This document shows, piece after piece, positions 1 through 12,102 of a DNA stretch of 64,000 bases. The position numbers and the translations under genes are program-made. Each line of letters opens with the position of its first letter. Positions within the stretch are counted from its first letter, which is position 1. Origin of the DNA: Chrysemys picta bellii (taxonomy: Eukaryota > Chordata > Testudines > Emydidae); NCBI RefSeq assembly GCF_011386835.1, contig NC_088794.1, positions 65,240,506 to 65,304,505 of the forward strand, written 5' to 3'. Below the pieces are notes generated by a model. The model did no database searches. It was not told where the DNA came from and worked only from the letters and a program-made list of their open reading frames with translations.

Positions 1-350
1 CTAAGCTGAAAGGTCCCAGTCTTTTTAATTTCTCCTCATTTGGAGCTGTTTCATACCCCTAATCACTTTTGTTGCCCTTCTCTGTCCTTTGTCCTATTCT
101 AATATATCTTTTTTGAGATGGGGCAATCAGTATGCAAGGTGTGGTTGTACCATTGATTTATATAGTGGTATTATGATATTTTCTGTCTTATTTTCTATCC
201 CTTTCATAATGGTTCCTAACATTCTGTTTCCTTTCTTGGCTGCCACTGCACATTGAGTGGATGTTTTCAGAGAACTATCCACAATGACTCCAAGATCTCT
301 TTCTTGAATGGTAACAGCTAGTTTAGACACTGTCATTTTGTATGTATGGT
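1..350 (-). mobile_element. CR1 LINE fragment, end of ORF2 reverse transcriptase region
   Basis: Read on the minus strand, this encodes the stretch downstream of the reverse transcriptase catalytic box in CR1 elements. Visible blocks are [27 protein letters not shown] and IIPLYKSMVQPHLAY, followed towards position 1 by GNKSD-type and EKLKRLGPFSL-type sequence after frame changes. The same blocks recur in the better preserved CR1 copies at 25.3 and 62.5 kb. The element runs off the window at position 1, and its other edge is cut by a transposon end at 351. It is frameshifted and inactive. Confidence 0.85.
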
Positions 351-475
351 CATAGGCGCCAACTCTATGGGTGCTCCGAGAGCACCCATGGAAAAAAATT
401 GGTGGGTGCTCAGCACCCACTGGCAGCTCCCCTTCCTGCCCCCCCTGCTCCAGCTCACCTCTGCCAAAAAGTCCA
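351..475 (+). mobile_element. Non-autonomous DNA transposon edge (probable hAT-like), partial
   Basis: It begins with cataggcgccaactctatgg, a terminal sequence I recognise from abundant reptilian non-autonomous transposons. A short internal hairpin follows (gggtgctccgagagcaccc) and then repeated 'gggtgctcagcaccc' sequence. No matching inverted end was found downstream, so only one end is preserved and the right border is approximate. The assignment to hAT rests on recognition of the family, not on a target-site duplication here. Confidence 0.5.
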
Positions 476-2370
476 GTGTGGCAAAGACACTGGGCTATGT
501 TGAGAAGAAAGCCAGGTTTTAAGGACTACATGCACTGGCAGTACTACCTGCACTCACTCCAGAAGACCAGTATTGGGGATGGGTTGGAGACAGAAGTGGG
601 CAAAGGAGAGTGGTGTACTCTGAAAATCCTGGGTCAGTGACACAATCCCTAGAGAAGCCTTTCAGCCAACACAAGTTAGGGTAGCTTATGATGAAACTAG
701 CCCTCAGCTGCTACCATGATCATGGAATGGAAAACGACGTTTCTTCCTACCTCCTTACTGAGCAGAACTCAGGCTCGGTTTAGGATCTGGTCCAGTTTTT
801 ATATATATTATTTTGATTGTATTTTTCTCTTTTAATTATACAAGACTCTTGTTTTTGTAATCAGAGTTTTACTTATAAACAGTGACATTTGATATTAAGG
901 CTTCTACCAATACGTCAAAACTGAGAAAAATAATCTCTCTGTATACTGTAGATAATAAGGTAATCAAGAAATGTATCACAACCATAAATGTTAGTATATT
1001 TTAGTATTTTTGTCTCTGAATGCATTTGCTTGTGTCAATATTTGCAAAATAGTTCCCTGCCCTTGAAAGGTTACACACATTACTGGGTAAATGCACACTA
1101 TATAGAAGCAGCTTAATACTTTATGTATCTGTATGTATTTAGTTTATTGAAAGTTACATTTTATATATATTGGTTGGGTATTTGCCAGATAGATCCAGCT
1201 AACTGTTGGCCTTGCATGTACAATGAAAGAAAACAGAAGTAAGGAAACAGAGGTTAACAATGGACAAAGCGTGAATTCATAAGTGGCCTTGTAAATAATA
1301 TGTAGCTAGTAGATAAAGAAATAGTAAGAAGAATAATGTGTGACAAGCTTGCAACTGCAGTTTTGCCTACTAGCACACTTCGTATCTCATGGATAACTCA
1401 TGATCTATACAGGGATTGGTTCATAAAATTAGTAAGCCAATCATAAAGCGTATGATATAATGTAGAATGTAGTGAGCATGTGTTTGTTTTAGAATATATA
1501 TATAATCTGATTTATAATTATGTCTTTTGGAGTTCTCTGATCACCTCAGGTGTAGTTTTATGAAATGCCAGTAAAAAAACATCATGGACTTGTTTTGATT
1601 CAAACTAAGTTTTTGGATTCCATAGAACTGGACGAGGTGTTCTGGATAAGCTGAGTGGAAAAGGTCTCAGAGGAAATCGCAACACTAACTAGTAACCTTA
1701 ACACTAATTCTGAAAATTTTTACATTCCATCCCATATTATAGATAATAAATACCACATCAAACAGGGCTCAGTAGGTGAACTTGGAAATATGTGAAGGCA
1801 TTTGTACAATCAAATAGTTGCATATCTTGTTCTAGATTTGCAAATGCCCATTTGCTGTAAATATGTGCGCTTCTGCAGATGCATCCTTTTTCTCTCCTCT
1901 GAAACTATTTGAAGAGATTTGTGGGTCAGTCTTTTTGCTGAAATTAAATGTAATAAGTTCATGCTAATATTAATGATGATTTTTAATAGAAACAAAATGG
2001 TTTTTTTTTCCTTTTGGAGTTTTTTAAGGTTCAAGGAATTTATTATGACGTTATGAGTAGTATTGTAGGTTTTCAGTAGTTTATAAATTTAACAGATTAC
2101 TATTCAATCCCAGTATTTTTTGATGAATTCATATGGGCTTGGTTTAGTGAAACATCCATCAAGCTTCTGCGCTTCATAGCCCATGCTAGTCCCCCAGTAT
2201 GGACTCTGTCTGTCTTCCCTGATTCATGAGACAGGTGTTTCTGCTTACTGTTGAGTTAGGCTCATTATAGCTGAGTTTTTCAGTCTCTTGATGTATCAAT
2301 ATGAGGAATATTTAAACAATTTAAAATTGAAAAAAAGCTTAATTTTAAACTTATATTTATAAAAGAGGAA
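476..2370. other. AT-rich non-coding stretch, nothing recognised
   Basis: No exon with splice borders and open frame, no recognisable repeat consensus and no RNA gene was seen. The short open frames here are chance frames in AT-rich DNA. Confidence 0.5.
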
Positions 2371-2399
2371 TTTGGTTCTGTCAATGTGCAAAAACTTAA

Positions 2400-2815
2400 G
2401 TTTTGAATATAATCCTATTGAGATTCCCGTACAGAACAAAAACACATACAGATTTATAATGTTTATAGTGCACGTAAAAATAGTTATTTTAGAATTAGGA
2501 ACCCTTGTTAATAATGTCAAAAATCCATTCATAATTTGTGGAGACTTTAGTAGTCACAATGAGCTATGGTGAAATAAGAAAATTGATCTAAATGGTAAAT
2601 GCTTACAACAATTTATTGATATGCATAACCTGATTATATTGAATACAGGTGCACCTACTAGATTTAATTCCGTGGATGGATTGTTTTCTGTTTTGGATTT
2701 GGGATTTGGAACAAATAATAGAGCTAGTAAATGCAGCTGGGAAATTCATAAAGAAGACTGAAATGGGAAGTGATCACTTCTCTACGCTTATTGAGTACCA
2801 AGACCAAGGAAATGT
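2400..2815 (+). pseudogene. AP-like endonuclease domain remnant of the RNase H LINE
   Basis: Two frames together give the end of an exonuclease/endonuclease/phosphatase-type nuclease. They contain FIICGDFSSHNELW (the GDFN-x-HN block, with N replaced by S), then LNTGAPTRFNSVDG and finally EMGSDHFSTL (the catalytic SDH block). In the living family this domain nicks target DNA to prime reverse transcription. A stop follows ELW, and a frame change lies between 2,572 and 2,763, so no continuous protein is made. Confidence 0.75.
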
Positions 2816-3699
2816 CGAAAACACAAGAAGAGTCCCTTGCTGAAATTTTTGAAAAGCTGATTAGGGACATTTTCAAGATTCAATTTGATGAATATTTATG
2901 TAGCAATTGTACAAGTGACAACCTAGAAGAATTCTATAATAAAAGGAATTATAGTAGCACTTGATCTGGCCATCGACAAAACATCAAATGGCCCCTGCCT
3001 TAGAAATCCAGTTCCCTGTTGGAATGAAGATTGCAAATAACAATGAATGAAAGAAATGAGGCATATTAGCAAGCAAGACACACAATTAATAGTAAAGGCT
3101 TAATTAATTTTATAAAATATATAATCATTTGTCTGGTGGCACAAAGGATTATCAGAAAGACAAAAAATAAAGTTGGAGAAATTTCTGTAGGAAATTGAAA
3201 AATATTCAGAACTTTCAGAAATATATAAGCAAATTCAAGAATTAATGGAATTCGAAGTAAAAGTAAATGTGTACCTGAACATATTGTAAACAATGAAATT
3301 GAGGTCTCTAACTTAGGAAAGGCAGACACTTTAGCAAAAGAATTCCAAAAGTCAGTAGTAATATGAATCAAAGCAGTGAGTTATATGAGTGGGGAAAAAA
3401 GGAGGTTTATCGAGGAAAGCTGTGAACTATGAAATGGCTAGAGAGAATATACTTATGATGTGTTAAACAAAAATTGTACTGTGCAGGAGCTTATTGCAGC
3501 CAATAGAACAAGGAAAAATATAGCACCAGGTAAAGATATCATAAGTAATTAAATGCTTCCACACTTGTCAGAAGGGAGTCTAAAGATTCTATTGTGGTTA
3601 CATAATGATATATGGGGGTTGGGGGGTGTAAGAGGACAAGGGGGAAGGGCTGCTGCCAATGGAATAGAAACAAGAATTGGTGATACTAATTAGGAAACC

Positions 3700-4425
3700 A
3701 GGCAAGGTACAGACAAGACCTGATGTTTATAGGCCTATTGCTCTCACATCATGTGTGAGGAAAATATGATAAATGTAAGACTAGTGGAATACTTAGAGAA
3801 AAAATATTATGACTGAGATACAAAGTGGCTTCAGAAAAGGGAGATGTACAGTTGACCATATAGGGACTGGAAACAGAGGTACAAAAAAGCATAAGGACTA
3901 AGAACTTTAAAAACTGTAGTTTTCCTTGACATTGAAAAAGCATATGACATGCTATGGAGGGAAGGCCTCCTATATAAACTAGCTAAAATTGGAATAAAAG
4001 AGAGAATGTTTTGGTGGATTAGGGACTTTTTAAGTGACAGAACTATATAAGTCAGAGTGGGAATAACTTTATTAAAAACCTACAAGCTTGCAAATGGAAT
4101 TCCACAAGGAAGTATTGTCAGCCCTACTTTGTTTTCCCTTATGATAAATGACCTCTTGGAAAGTGTACAGACAGGAATAGGTATTTCCCCTTTTGCAGAC
4201 AACTGTGCTATATGGACTAAGCATAAAAGACTTAAAGTAGCTGAGCAAAAGACAAATGAAACACTCCAGAGAATTTCCAAGTGGGAAAATGTTTGGGGAT
4301 ATAAATGCTCATTTGCAAAAACTAAGGGCATGCTTTTAACCAGGAAGAAAATCAGGGAAGACTGGGACTTATTTCTTTATGGTGAAAAAATTAAGATAGT
4401 TCAAAAATTTATGTTCCTACGATAA
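3700..4425 (+). pseudogene. Reverse transcriptase domain remnant of the RNase H LINE
   Basis: The frame open from about 4,057 to 4,425 carries the RT core: NGIPQGSIVSPTLFSLMIND, then FADNCAIW, then NETLQRISKWE. Upstream in the same frame is FLDIEKAYDMLWREGLLYKL. The catalytic FADD/YADD box reads FADN here, so one of the two metal-binding aspartates is lost. In-frame stops lie at about 4,048 and further upstream. The homology is clear from block order and spacing, and the copy is inactive. Confidence 0.85.
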
Positions 4426-5029
4426 TAATAAATTAACTGATAATACATTAACTTGGAAAGGTCACATAGATGATATCATAAAAATTGTAAAAGTAGAATT
4501 AAATTACTTAACAGTATAGCTGGATACAAATGGGATGCAGATAAGAAGGTATTGATGATATATAGTGCATCGATAAGACCAGTTTTAGACTACAGATGAC
4601 AAGCGTTTGGTTCAGCTTCAAAAACAGCTGTAGAAACTTGGAACTGTCATGCAATGAGAACAACATCAATGTGTGCTGCAAATAGCCACTGGAGAAGCAC
4701 CTATAAACCTAAGGATGGAACTATTAGATCTAGTCTTTTGGGCAAAGGTAAAAGGGAATAATGAAAATAGAAGTATGCAATGGATTTATGAGGATTGCTG
4801 AGAAATTAATAGACAAAATTTGATGGATTGCCACAGACTTCCTCATACTATCAGGGAAGAAATGGGTCAAGGAGATATATATAAATGAAAAATTGAGAGA
4901 ACTAAAAATTTTTAGTCATGGGAAATCAAATTACAGCTGGACAGTTATTTCTCCCATTTGTGGATTTGGAATAGTATGAAAAAAACCAAGGGAATGAAAA
5001 TACTACACACTATGACCAATACAATTTCT

Positions 5030-5744
5030 GAATTAATTTATGAAAAATGGGGCTGGCTTTGTCAAGTCTATGCAAACGGATCAAAAGATGACAGCCCCGG
5101 TGGAGTGGGAACAGCCTTCTGTGATCCCAGTCCAGAAATCTAAAAGGCTACTGAATTATGTGACTATTCTAACAGCTGAACTAATAGGGATAATGTTGGT
5201 ATTAGCCTGAGTATGAGATGTGTGACTGGCTGCAGCTGTAATTTTATTTGATGCCTTGTCAGGCATTATGACAATCAGATCAGGGACTTCAGGAAGAAAA
5301 AAATGACACAAACAGTGAAATAATATTCCTAACTACGGAAATAATGCAAATAGGTATCAGCGTAACAATAGTATGGATTATGGCACATATCGGCATACAT
5401 GGAAATGAGGTGGCTGGCAAAGCAGCAAAACAAGCTCTAAAAAATGAGGAAGTGGATATTAAGATACCCTTAAGTAGACAAGTGTGGTCATGAAGGAGTT
5501 TGTGAAGGAATGCCAAGAACTACGGACTAAGGAAACAAAAGGATGAAGATTTTATGATGTATGCTCAAAAATCGAAGATAATACTATTCTACATAGTCAG
5601 ATACAAAAAGTAAAGTAGTCATTTTATAGTGTTAGCAGCTCATTGTGCTTTAAATGATCAATTAAACTTATTAAAATACATAAAGGTGGGTTGTGTAATG
5701 TGTGCAAAACCAAAGAAACTGTTGATCATGATCTATGGCATTGT
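5030..5744 (+). pseudogene. RNase H domain and CCHC-type knuckle of the same LINE
   Basis: The sequence shows all four landmark regions of an RNase H fold. The first, normally YTDGSK, reads YANGSK, so its acidic residue is lost. Then come TAELIGIMLVLA (glutamate kept), ILFDALSGI (aspartate kept) and WIMAHIGIHGNEVAGKAAKQ, in which the last aspartate of the usual ADxxAK is G. At 5,694-5,744 follows CNVCKTKETVDHDLWHC, a zinc-knuckle pattern typical of the C terminus of such polyproteins. Frames change several times between blocks. Confidence 0.75.
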
Positions 5745-5989
5745 GGGCAATATTCTATGGAAAGAAAGTTATTTTATGGAAAATTGAGTCAGCTTGGATC
5801 AAAGATTTTTCCCTAAAGGGACTAGTGAGAATATCAGGAAAATGGAATAGTGCAAAAATTGTTGCATTTCCTTAAGGATACTAGATGAAGTGAAAGTACT
5901 TTTTAAAAAAAAATATGGCTATAAGTGAATGACGAAAATGGTGGTCATAGTTTCATATGATGTGCCAAAAAACAAATTCAAAGAAAGGA

Positions 5990-6420
5990 TCTTTGCAGTC
6001 AGTCCCTGGGATGGGGGAGGTCAGCAGGGACAAGCACAAAGTCCCAGGGGGAGAGCCTGCCCCGGAGTAAGGAGTCTGGCAAGAAGGTAGTAGCGGTGAA
6101 GTAGTTACAGGGAGTAAGTAAGCTTCCATGGTAAATCCAGAAACCAGCAAGAGAAAATAGAGAGACTTGGTAGAAAGGAGCCCAGGGAAATAGCAACAGA
6201 ACCTGGATTGCTGGTTGTAGGGTCCCTGGGCTGGAACCCAGCTTAGCGGGTGGGCCCATGTTGCCCTACCAGCCATTGGTATAGTGGCATAGAGCCTCAA
6301 ATTGGGGCTGAACACCATCTGGAGATGGCATTTGGACAGTTGTCCTTTTGTCCTTCATAACCATGGTAGGGGTGGACTAAAGGGTGACCTAGCTGGAGAA
6401 CCAACTTACCAGAAGAAAGA
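5990..6420 (+). repeat. GC-richer dispersed repeat, family unresolved
   Basis: This block is more GC-rich than both flanks. It contains phrases such as ggtccctgggctggaaccca and ggcccatgttgccctaccag that I associate with interspersed repeats of turtles. It directly follows the 3' end of the RNase H LINE. No terminal repeats or target duplication were found. Long minus-strand open frames over it look like chance frames in GC-rich repeat DNA. Confidence 0.35.
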
Positions 6421-9400
6421 CTATAGCAAAGTGAGCAATGAAGAGCAAGGGGGCACCCTATGCAGCGAAAACTACATTCCCAGACCTAGATGCAAGAAGG
6501 CTCACCTGTGGTCAATAAGAACCTCATTACACTATGCTCTTGCAAACACGCACGTGTGAGTAACTGTACTGATCCAAGTACGTGTGCTTACTTGTGGAAT
6601 GTATATCGTTTGTTTGCAGGATTGGGGCCTATGGTCCTGTAAATTATCAGGCTAGAACACTAACACTTTTTGGAAGCTATACTGTTGGAGATCAAGGAAT
6701 CAAGCTTAACTATTGCAGCTTGAACTACAATAATGCTGCACTTCTCGTTTTTTTCCCAAATCTGAATTGAGATGATTTAGTTACTACTCTTTCGTAATCT
6801 TTTAATTATTACAAGAAACACAGAATATCATAAAGTTCAAAGCTTACTTATATACTACTATTAAATGACTAAATATAGTTATCTATAGCGCATATGTTGA
6901 GTAACTATAGTTATCAAACATAATTGGTTAATTGCTTTAATTATTCATATTCAGATAAAATCAAGTTATTAAATATGTTGTCATCACAATTTCTATTGTC
7001 ATTTTCTTCTTTATAAAGTGAAAATAATTATATAAAGAATATTAATAAAGATTTCAGCAGTTCAAGCAAACTTGTAATGTCTTTAACAGAAGTATATTTA
7101 CAAAAATAAGGTCTTTTCCAGGACAGCCATAATGTAGAATTGTGCAATAGTTATGGTATAGTTTTTCTGCAACAACTAGCAGCTACTTCTCTTTTCCCAT
7201 ACATAAATGGCAGCCAGCAATAGCTAGAAACAAAAGATCCCTCTCCCACTCTCTGAATACAGTGACATTCATTCTCAGAGAAGCAGGGGCAGCTTTTTGA
7301 AAGCAGACTTCTTCAGACCAACAATAACACACAATGAGTTATTGACTTGTTTATATATGGAGCTCTTTTCAGTAACTAACTCTGACTCCCCACAGTCTGG
7401 ACAAATGATTGATTTCGTTGTTAGAAAAAGAGAGAGCTCTTGCACTAAACTCTGTAGTGCAAACTACTTTTCCCCCATTTGTTCCCCTACTGAATAGGAC
7501 CTTATTAAAATGCACTTTCCAAAAAATACCTGCAGCTGGCCTTTATAAGCATGTTTTGTATATATAAATAAGTAATTTGTCCCACTCTTTTGTATAGTAA
7601 TAGGCCATTGGGTAATCTTGTCAATATATATATCTGAAGGCTGATTGCCACAGTTTTTATGTTAAATTGTATTTTTTATATTTATCTGCATATAAAACAT
7701 AATTCAGATTGTTTATTTGAACAGTAGTTATGTGCTAATTGGTAACAATGTTAATATTTTAAAATTACTGGGCATAAGTTTTTCTTATGGTGAGATCTTG
7801 AGACTATAAATTGGTTATATGCTCTACATGCAGGTTAATTAGATATTTTATAATATTAGAGCAAACTATGAAAATTTAGTTAAAACTCTTTTGTATTTTG
7901 AATATATAATTATTGATCCATTTGTTATCTCATAACTATAATTATAAAATGTCCAGCCATACATTCTGTTATATTCTATCGCTCAAAACACAAACATTTT
8001 CCACTAATTCTTTATGCCCATCTGTTGAAAGGAAAATTGATTAATCCACCCTTTTATTATCTTTCAAGGGTTTTTATTTTGTTATCTGTAAAAAAAGTTG
8101 GCTTTCTTAGGTCCTACTTAATCATTATGACATATTTTAAATGTAAACAAGCATTTGGTATCTTCTTTCTTTAAAATGTTTATATGCAGCACCTAAAAAG
8201 TTGGCTTGTACAGCTGCTATGCTGGAAGAACAATTTCTGTGTGCTCAGAAAGCATAGCTCACTTTATGCTATACTGAACTTTATGCTTTGCTAGCTGCAT
8301 ACCCTCCATGGGAGGTTAAGAACCCATTCTCCTCAATAATTTGTGGAGAAATTATGTCTGGGATGCATCTTACAAAGAAACAAGGAAAAGATTATAAGAA
8401 TTTATTAAAAGTGAACATATTTGTAAAATAGTCACAACTAGCCTTTAATTGCACATTAGGCCTGATTCGCCATGGGGTTGCATCTATGTATTCAGTTACA
8501 CTTGTGCAAAGTGAATGTAAAATATTACCAGATCAGAATGATAGCATTTTAATACAGCATTGCATATACTCTGCAAAGTAGTAAATAATTACACAAGATA
8601 CAAGGTGGCAGAAAATTATGTCCATTGTATTGTATTTTTTAAAGCTTTTCCCACATGATTTTAAGAAAGGCTAGATTGCCTATTCACCCAGACGCTTAAA
8701 GTTTTCAGAAAATTTAGGGAGACTGACCAATGTCCATCAAATTTGCTGATTTTGGTACTTTTACTCTCTGTCTTACTATTTGCTTTTTACTTTTTTCCTT
8801 GTTTTGTATTCGTTCCATCATCTTTGTGCTCTCTTTCCCTGTACTTCTTTTCTTTCATTCTTTCTCCCTCATTTTTTGTCCAAATACATTTTTTCAATTC
8901 TTCATACCTTAACTATTTTTTCTCTTAATTTAATTTCTTTTCCATCTTCTGATTCTTTTATTATACTCTTCTTTGCTGTCTCTTCTTTTCTTTTGGTTTT
9001 GGCTACTTTCTATTTCTTTCCCTCTCAATTCTGAATTCCTTCTTTTCTTTTCTCTCTTTTCTCACTGTTTTCAGTTTCTCTTTTCTGTCCCTCTCTCTAA
9101 GCTTTCTTAAATCCTTTATTAAAAATAACAAACTACTGTGCTGTTATTTGTGTAAGAATTCAGATATCATAAAATGAAGAGAGAAAATTAGCACAGGTAT
9201 ATGTACAGAGTTGAGGTCATATAATTTCCCACTGCATGTCACAGATGAATGAAAGAAGAATTCCTATTCCAATGACACAATTATGCGTGGCCCCTGTCTA
9301 TTCTAGACATCCAGGTTAACACCAATTCACCTCCACCTGGGTTATCAATGCTGGGAGCCTAGTGCAGATGGGACATCGGCAACATGTCACCTAATCCTGA

Positions 9401-11279
9401 TCAGTGTCTGTCTGCCTGGCATAATGAATAAATTGATGACAGCAGCTGGAGATCCATGTACATTAATGCTACCAATCTTGCTGACCTGGGTGGAACTGAA
9501 CTAAAATTAGTGGACAATGTTTTAAAAGTCCCTAGTGTAAACAGGCTCTTTGAGGCAGGAAGCCTAAAGAAATATAATTCCCCTACCCCAGTTCAGTGAA
9601 AGGTCCTCCACATGAACATTAGTAATCAGTCTCGTATGGGTTGTGAAAGGACATGCCTAAGTAGAAGGAGATGGGCAAGGGAAGAGCCACTTTTGTGCCA
9701 TCACCCATCTGTAAACCCATTAGGAATTTCCTGCAGAAATTAGTGCTTGCTCTGTTATCTATAGGGTCTTGCTCTATGCCATCAACCCACTTTGGGTTAT
9801 GGATCAGGAGACCATGCCAGCATGTCTCTTGAGTGAGTTTTGCTGGCAAGGGGGAAGGGCTGGTTCTCTACATGGGTTCCCTGGCACATTTTGGATGCCC
9901 CAAGATCCACAGGATTTCCCTGTGAATCTTGTGATATCCACACATATGAAGCATTGCCTCATTTTTGGATCTGAAAGCCATGGGCCACAACCTCGGCTGC
10001 AGTAAATTGGTTTAGTTCCATGGAAGTCAATGGATCAATACTGACTTATACTTATATGTAGATCCAGCTCTATATCTCTACCTCCGTAGGAACTCTCTGA
10101 ACTGCAACTTGTAGAGCTTCTTGGTTTTTTTCACTCCCATATTTAGTACATGTATAATACTTGATGATACATGGATTTACTGTGAATGGTGCCCAGGTTT
10201 AGCATTGAAGGGGAAACTGTCTTCCTAACTTTTAACTGGCATGCCAACATTTTGAAGTGTTTCTAATCTTTGAAAGACATATGTAGTTAACTCTCTTGGA
10301 CAAAATTGTTCTGTTGGACAAATTATATGTCTCTTTAATCTTATTGGAAGGCACCCACCTGTTGTCTGTCTGAAATGATGCCTAATATACAAAACATTTT
10401 TCAAACAGCAGGCACTTTGACTCTGTGGTGATGGGCATGATGTAAGAACCTGAACAGAACAGAAAAAGATTTCATGCAGTCTGAACAAGTGAGACCTGTA
10501 ATGTGTCTTTCATTTAAATTATGCCAAATGCAGAGATGCGCTAGGCATAAATGACAGGAGAATTGCGCCCTAAAAGAAAAAATGGGCATATTATCATTAT
10601 GTCTGGATACTTGAAGGAGACGCTATTAACGTTGCATAATTTTTCAAAGTGAAAATGCTCTCTCTTGATTCAACTTTTGCTTTACATATTTCTTATTTGA
10701 TTTCTATTTGTGAACAGTATTGCAAAATGTATTTAAATGTTATATTTATGAACAACACAGCAAGAGTTTGAAAACGTTCAAATGTTTGTGTCTTACATTT
10801 TCTTAATAATGGCATGGAGCTTTGTCTTACTACAGTACTCATAGTCTTTTTGGGTTTCCAAGCATTTACTCTGTTGTATTCAGAAAGCTACAAGGGCGTC
10901 TACAATGTGTTTTATCATGTGAAAGATAGCATTTTGTGTTAATTGTGCTGGTGCCCATTGTGGATTGCAAGAATAAAACCTTGGCTTTATGGTGAAAAGC
11001 TTTTGGCCTAAACTTCACTATACTTTATCATTAATCAACCTTAACTTGTACAGTTGCCTAAATAGTTACCCACTCACCCTCAGTCCTTTCAGTCTTACTA
11101 TCAGCTATGCTCTGTGACGCCAATGGATGCACTAGTACCCAGTCATCTGACAATGTGGCCTAGCAGTAGCAAGTTCCCAGCATATACTTTTCCTGTGCAG
11201 AGACTTGGACTCTGTGTGTGTGGCTGTAAGGCTTATTCCAAGATGTGTAGTCACAATTCCACCCAAAGTGTGGGACAGT
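6421..11279. other. Non-coding stretch upstream of the first recognised exon
   Basis: AT-rich sequence with no supported exon. A pyrimidine-rich tract lies at about 8,740-9,110. An open segment after a 'tttgtttgcag' acceptor near 6,620 was considered and rejected as an exon. A degenerate 'gcctgattcgcc' repeat edge sits near 8,461. Confidence 0.45.
8740..9110. repeat. Polypyrimidine-rich low-complexity tract
   Basis: For about 370 bases the + strand is dominated by T and C, with runs such as ttcttttctttcattctttc. The three overlapping open frames here, which look like membrane proteins full of F, L and S, are by-products of this composition and not genes. Confidence 0.7.
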
Positions 11280-11350
11280 GGGTAAAATCCTGGTTCCATT
11301 GTAATCAATAGCAAAGCTTCCATTGGTTTCAGTGGGACAGGATTTTACCC
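11280..11350. repeat. Fold-back repeat with gggtaaaatcctg termini
   Basis: The ends gggtaaaatcctgg and caggattttaccc are inverted copies enclosing about 45 bases that include ttccattg and ccattggtttcag. It belongs to the class of short fold-back repeats scattered through this window and resembles a very small MITE. Confidence 0.6.
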
Positions 11351-12009
11351 AGTAAGTTCTCACAACTGATAACCTGAGAGGGTCAAAAGGAAAGGTGGTG
11401 CACTTGCACCATTTGTTTGGGATCTGCTCCTGCAGAGGGGACAGTGGCTCTGTCTAAGCTTTGTGGTCCTCATACAGTGATCCCAGAGTGGGGCAAGGGC
11501 TGAGAAATCTCATCAGAAGACTATTTCATCAGGGGAAATGTGGTGTTGGGGCCACTTCTCTCTTAGCATCACCGTGGAGAGGTAACAGCAGACCCCACTC
11601 ACAGAGCTAGAATTTGTGATTTTTAAGCAAGCTATATAGTAGTGAATGACTAAAAAGTATTAGGTACCACAACTTATTTTATTATTGTCTATATTAGATA
11701 TATCTTAAAAACTGTTTGCCAACTTCAAAATAACTATAAGATAAAAATTAAAAATTTCATATATTCAAAGTTAGGTTATTCATTCTAAAGGATGAGTTTT
11801 TTCATATATATATTCTAAATTGAAACTGTCCCTAGAATGTTGATAAAAACTGTATTTTCAAATTGCCATAGAATAAATATTCTGTGAATGAGCTTGTATA
11901 TGAATGATTGTATCACAATGTTCTATTAAAATGTTTTCACTATTGTAAATATGGGTTGTAATCAAAAGCATTTTATGCATATTTCAAGAAATGATTTTAA
12001 ATTTTTCAG

Positions 12010-12102
12010 ATGGATTTTGCCATTGATGGTCAGAGAGGGGAAATCACAGAAAAAGGCATTCTTTCAATGACAACAGAGGAATTATATTTAGAGCAAGAAA
12101 AG
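12010..12102 (+). CDS. DCDC1: DCDC1-like exon (first in window), 31 codons
   Basis: The exon is bounded by an acceptor (aaatttttcag) and a strong donor (gtaagtga) and is exactly 93 bases, phase 0 at both ends. It reads MDFAIDGQRGEITEKG, then ILSMTTEELYLEQEK. The first codon happens to be ATG, but the consensus acceptor directly before it and the large size of the family protein suggest an internal exon, not the start of translation. It joins in frame to the exon at 20,949 across an 8.8-kb intron. On its own it is too short to identify. Membership rests on phase, strand and linkage to the downstream doublecortin-like exons. No earlier exon was recognised in the 12 kb upstream. Confidence 0.72.

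Larger units (their letters stand above)
2371..5930 (+). mobile_element. Decayed non-LTR retrotransposon with endonuclease, RT, RNase H and zinc knuckle
   Basis: Across about 3.5 kb, broken + strand frames give, in order, the C-terminal half of an AP-endonuclease domain (CGDFSSHNELW near 2,540; MGSDHF near 2,763), a reverse transcriptase (DIEKAYDMLW near 3,928; NGIPQGSIVSP near 4,093; FADN at 4,192), an RNase H domain (YANGSKD near 5,069; TAELIGI near 5,170; ILFDALSGI near 5,232; AHIGIHGNE near 5,382) and a terminal CX2CX7HX3HC knuckle at 5,694-5,744. This order is that of I/Ingi/LOA-like non-LTR elements. CR1, L2, L1 and RTE elements normally lack RNase H. The endonuclease start is missing (5' truncation) and the frame is broken by many stops and shifts. 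The exact clade cannot be fixed by eye. Confidence 0.82.

Noticed and set aside
3066..3371. 101-codon minus-strand frame
   Set aside because: Antisense shadow within the decayed RNase H LINE.
6582..6770. Open frame after a tttgtttgcag acceptor (GAYGPVNYQARTLTLFGSYT)
   Set aside because: No donor gives a plausible exon in the phase needed for 12,010, and the sequence shows no family motif.
8730..9034. Three overlapping membrane-protein-like frames
   Set aside because: They come from a T/C-rich tract and simply read F, L and S in each frame.
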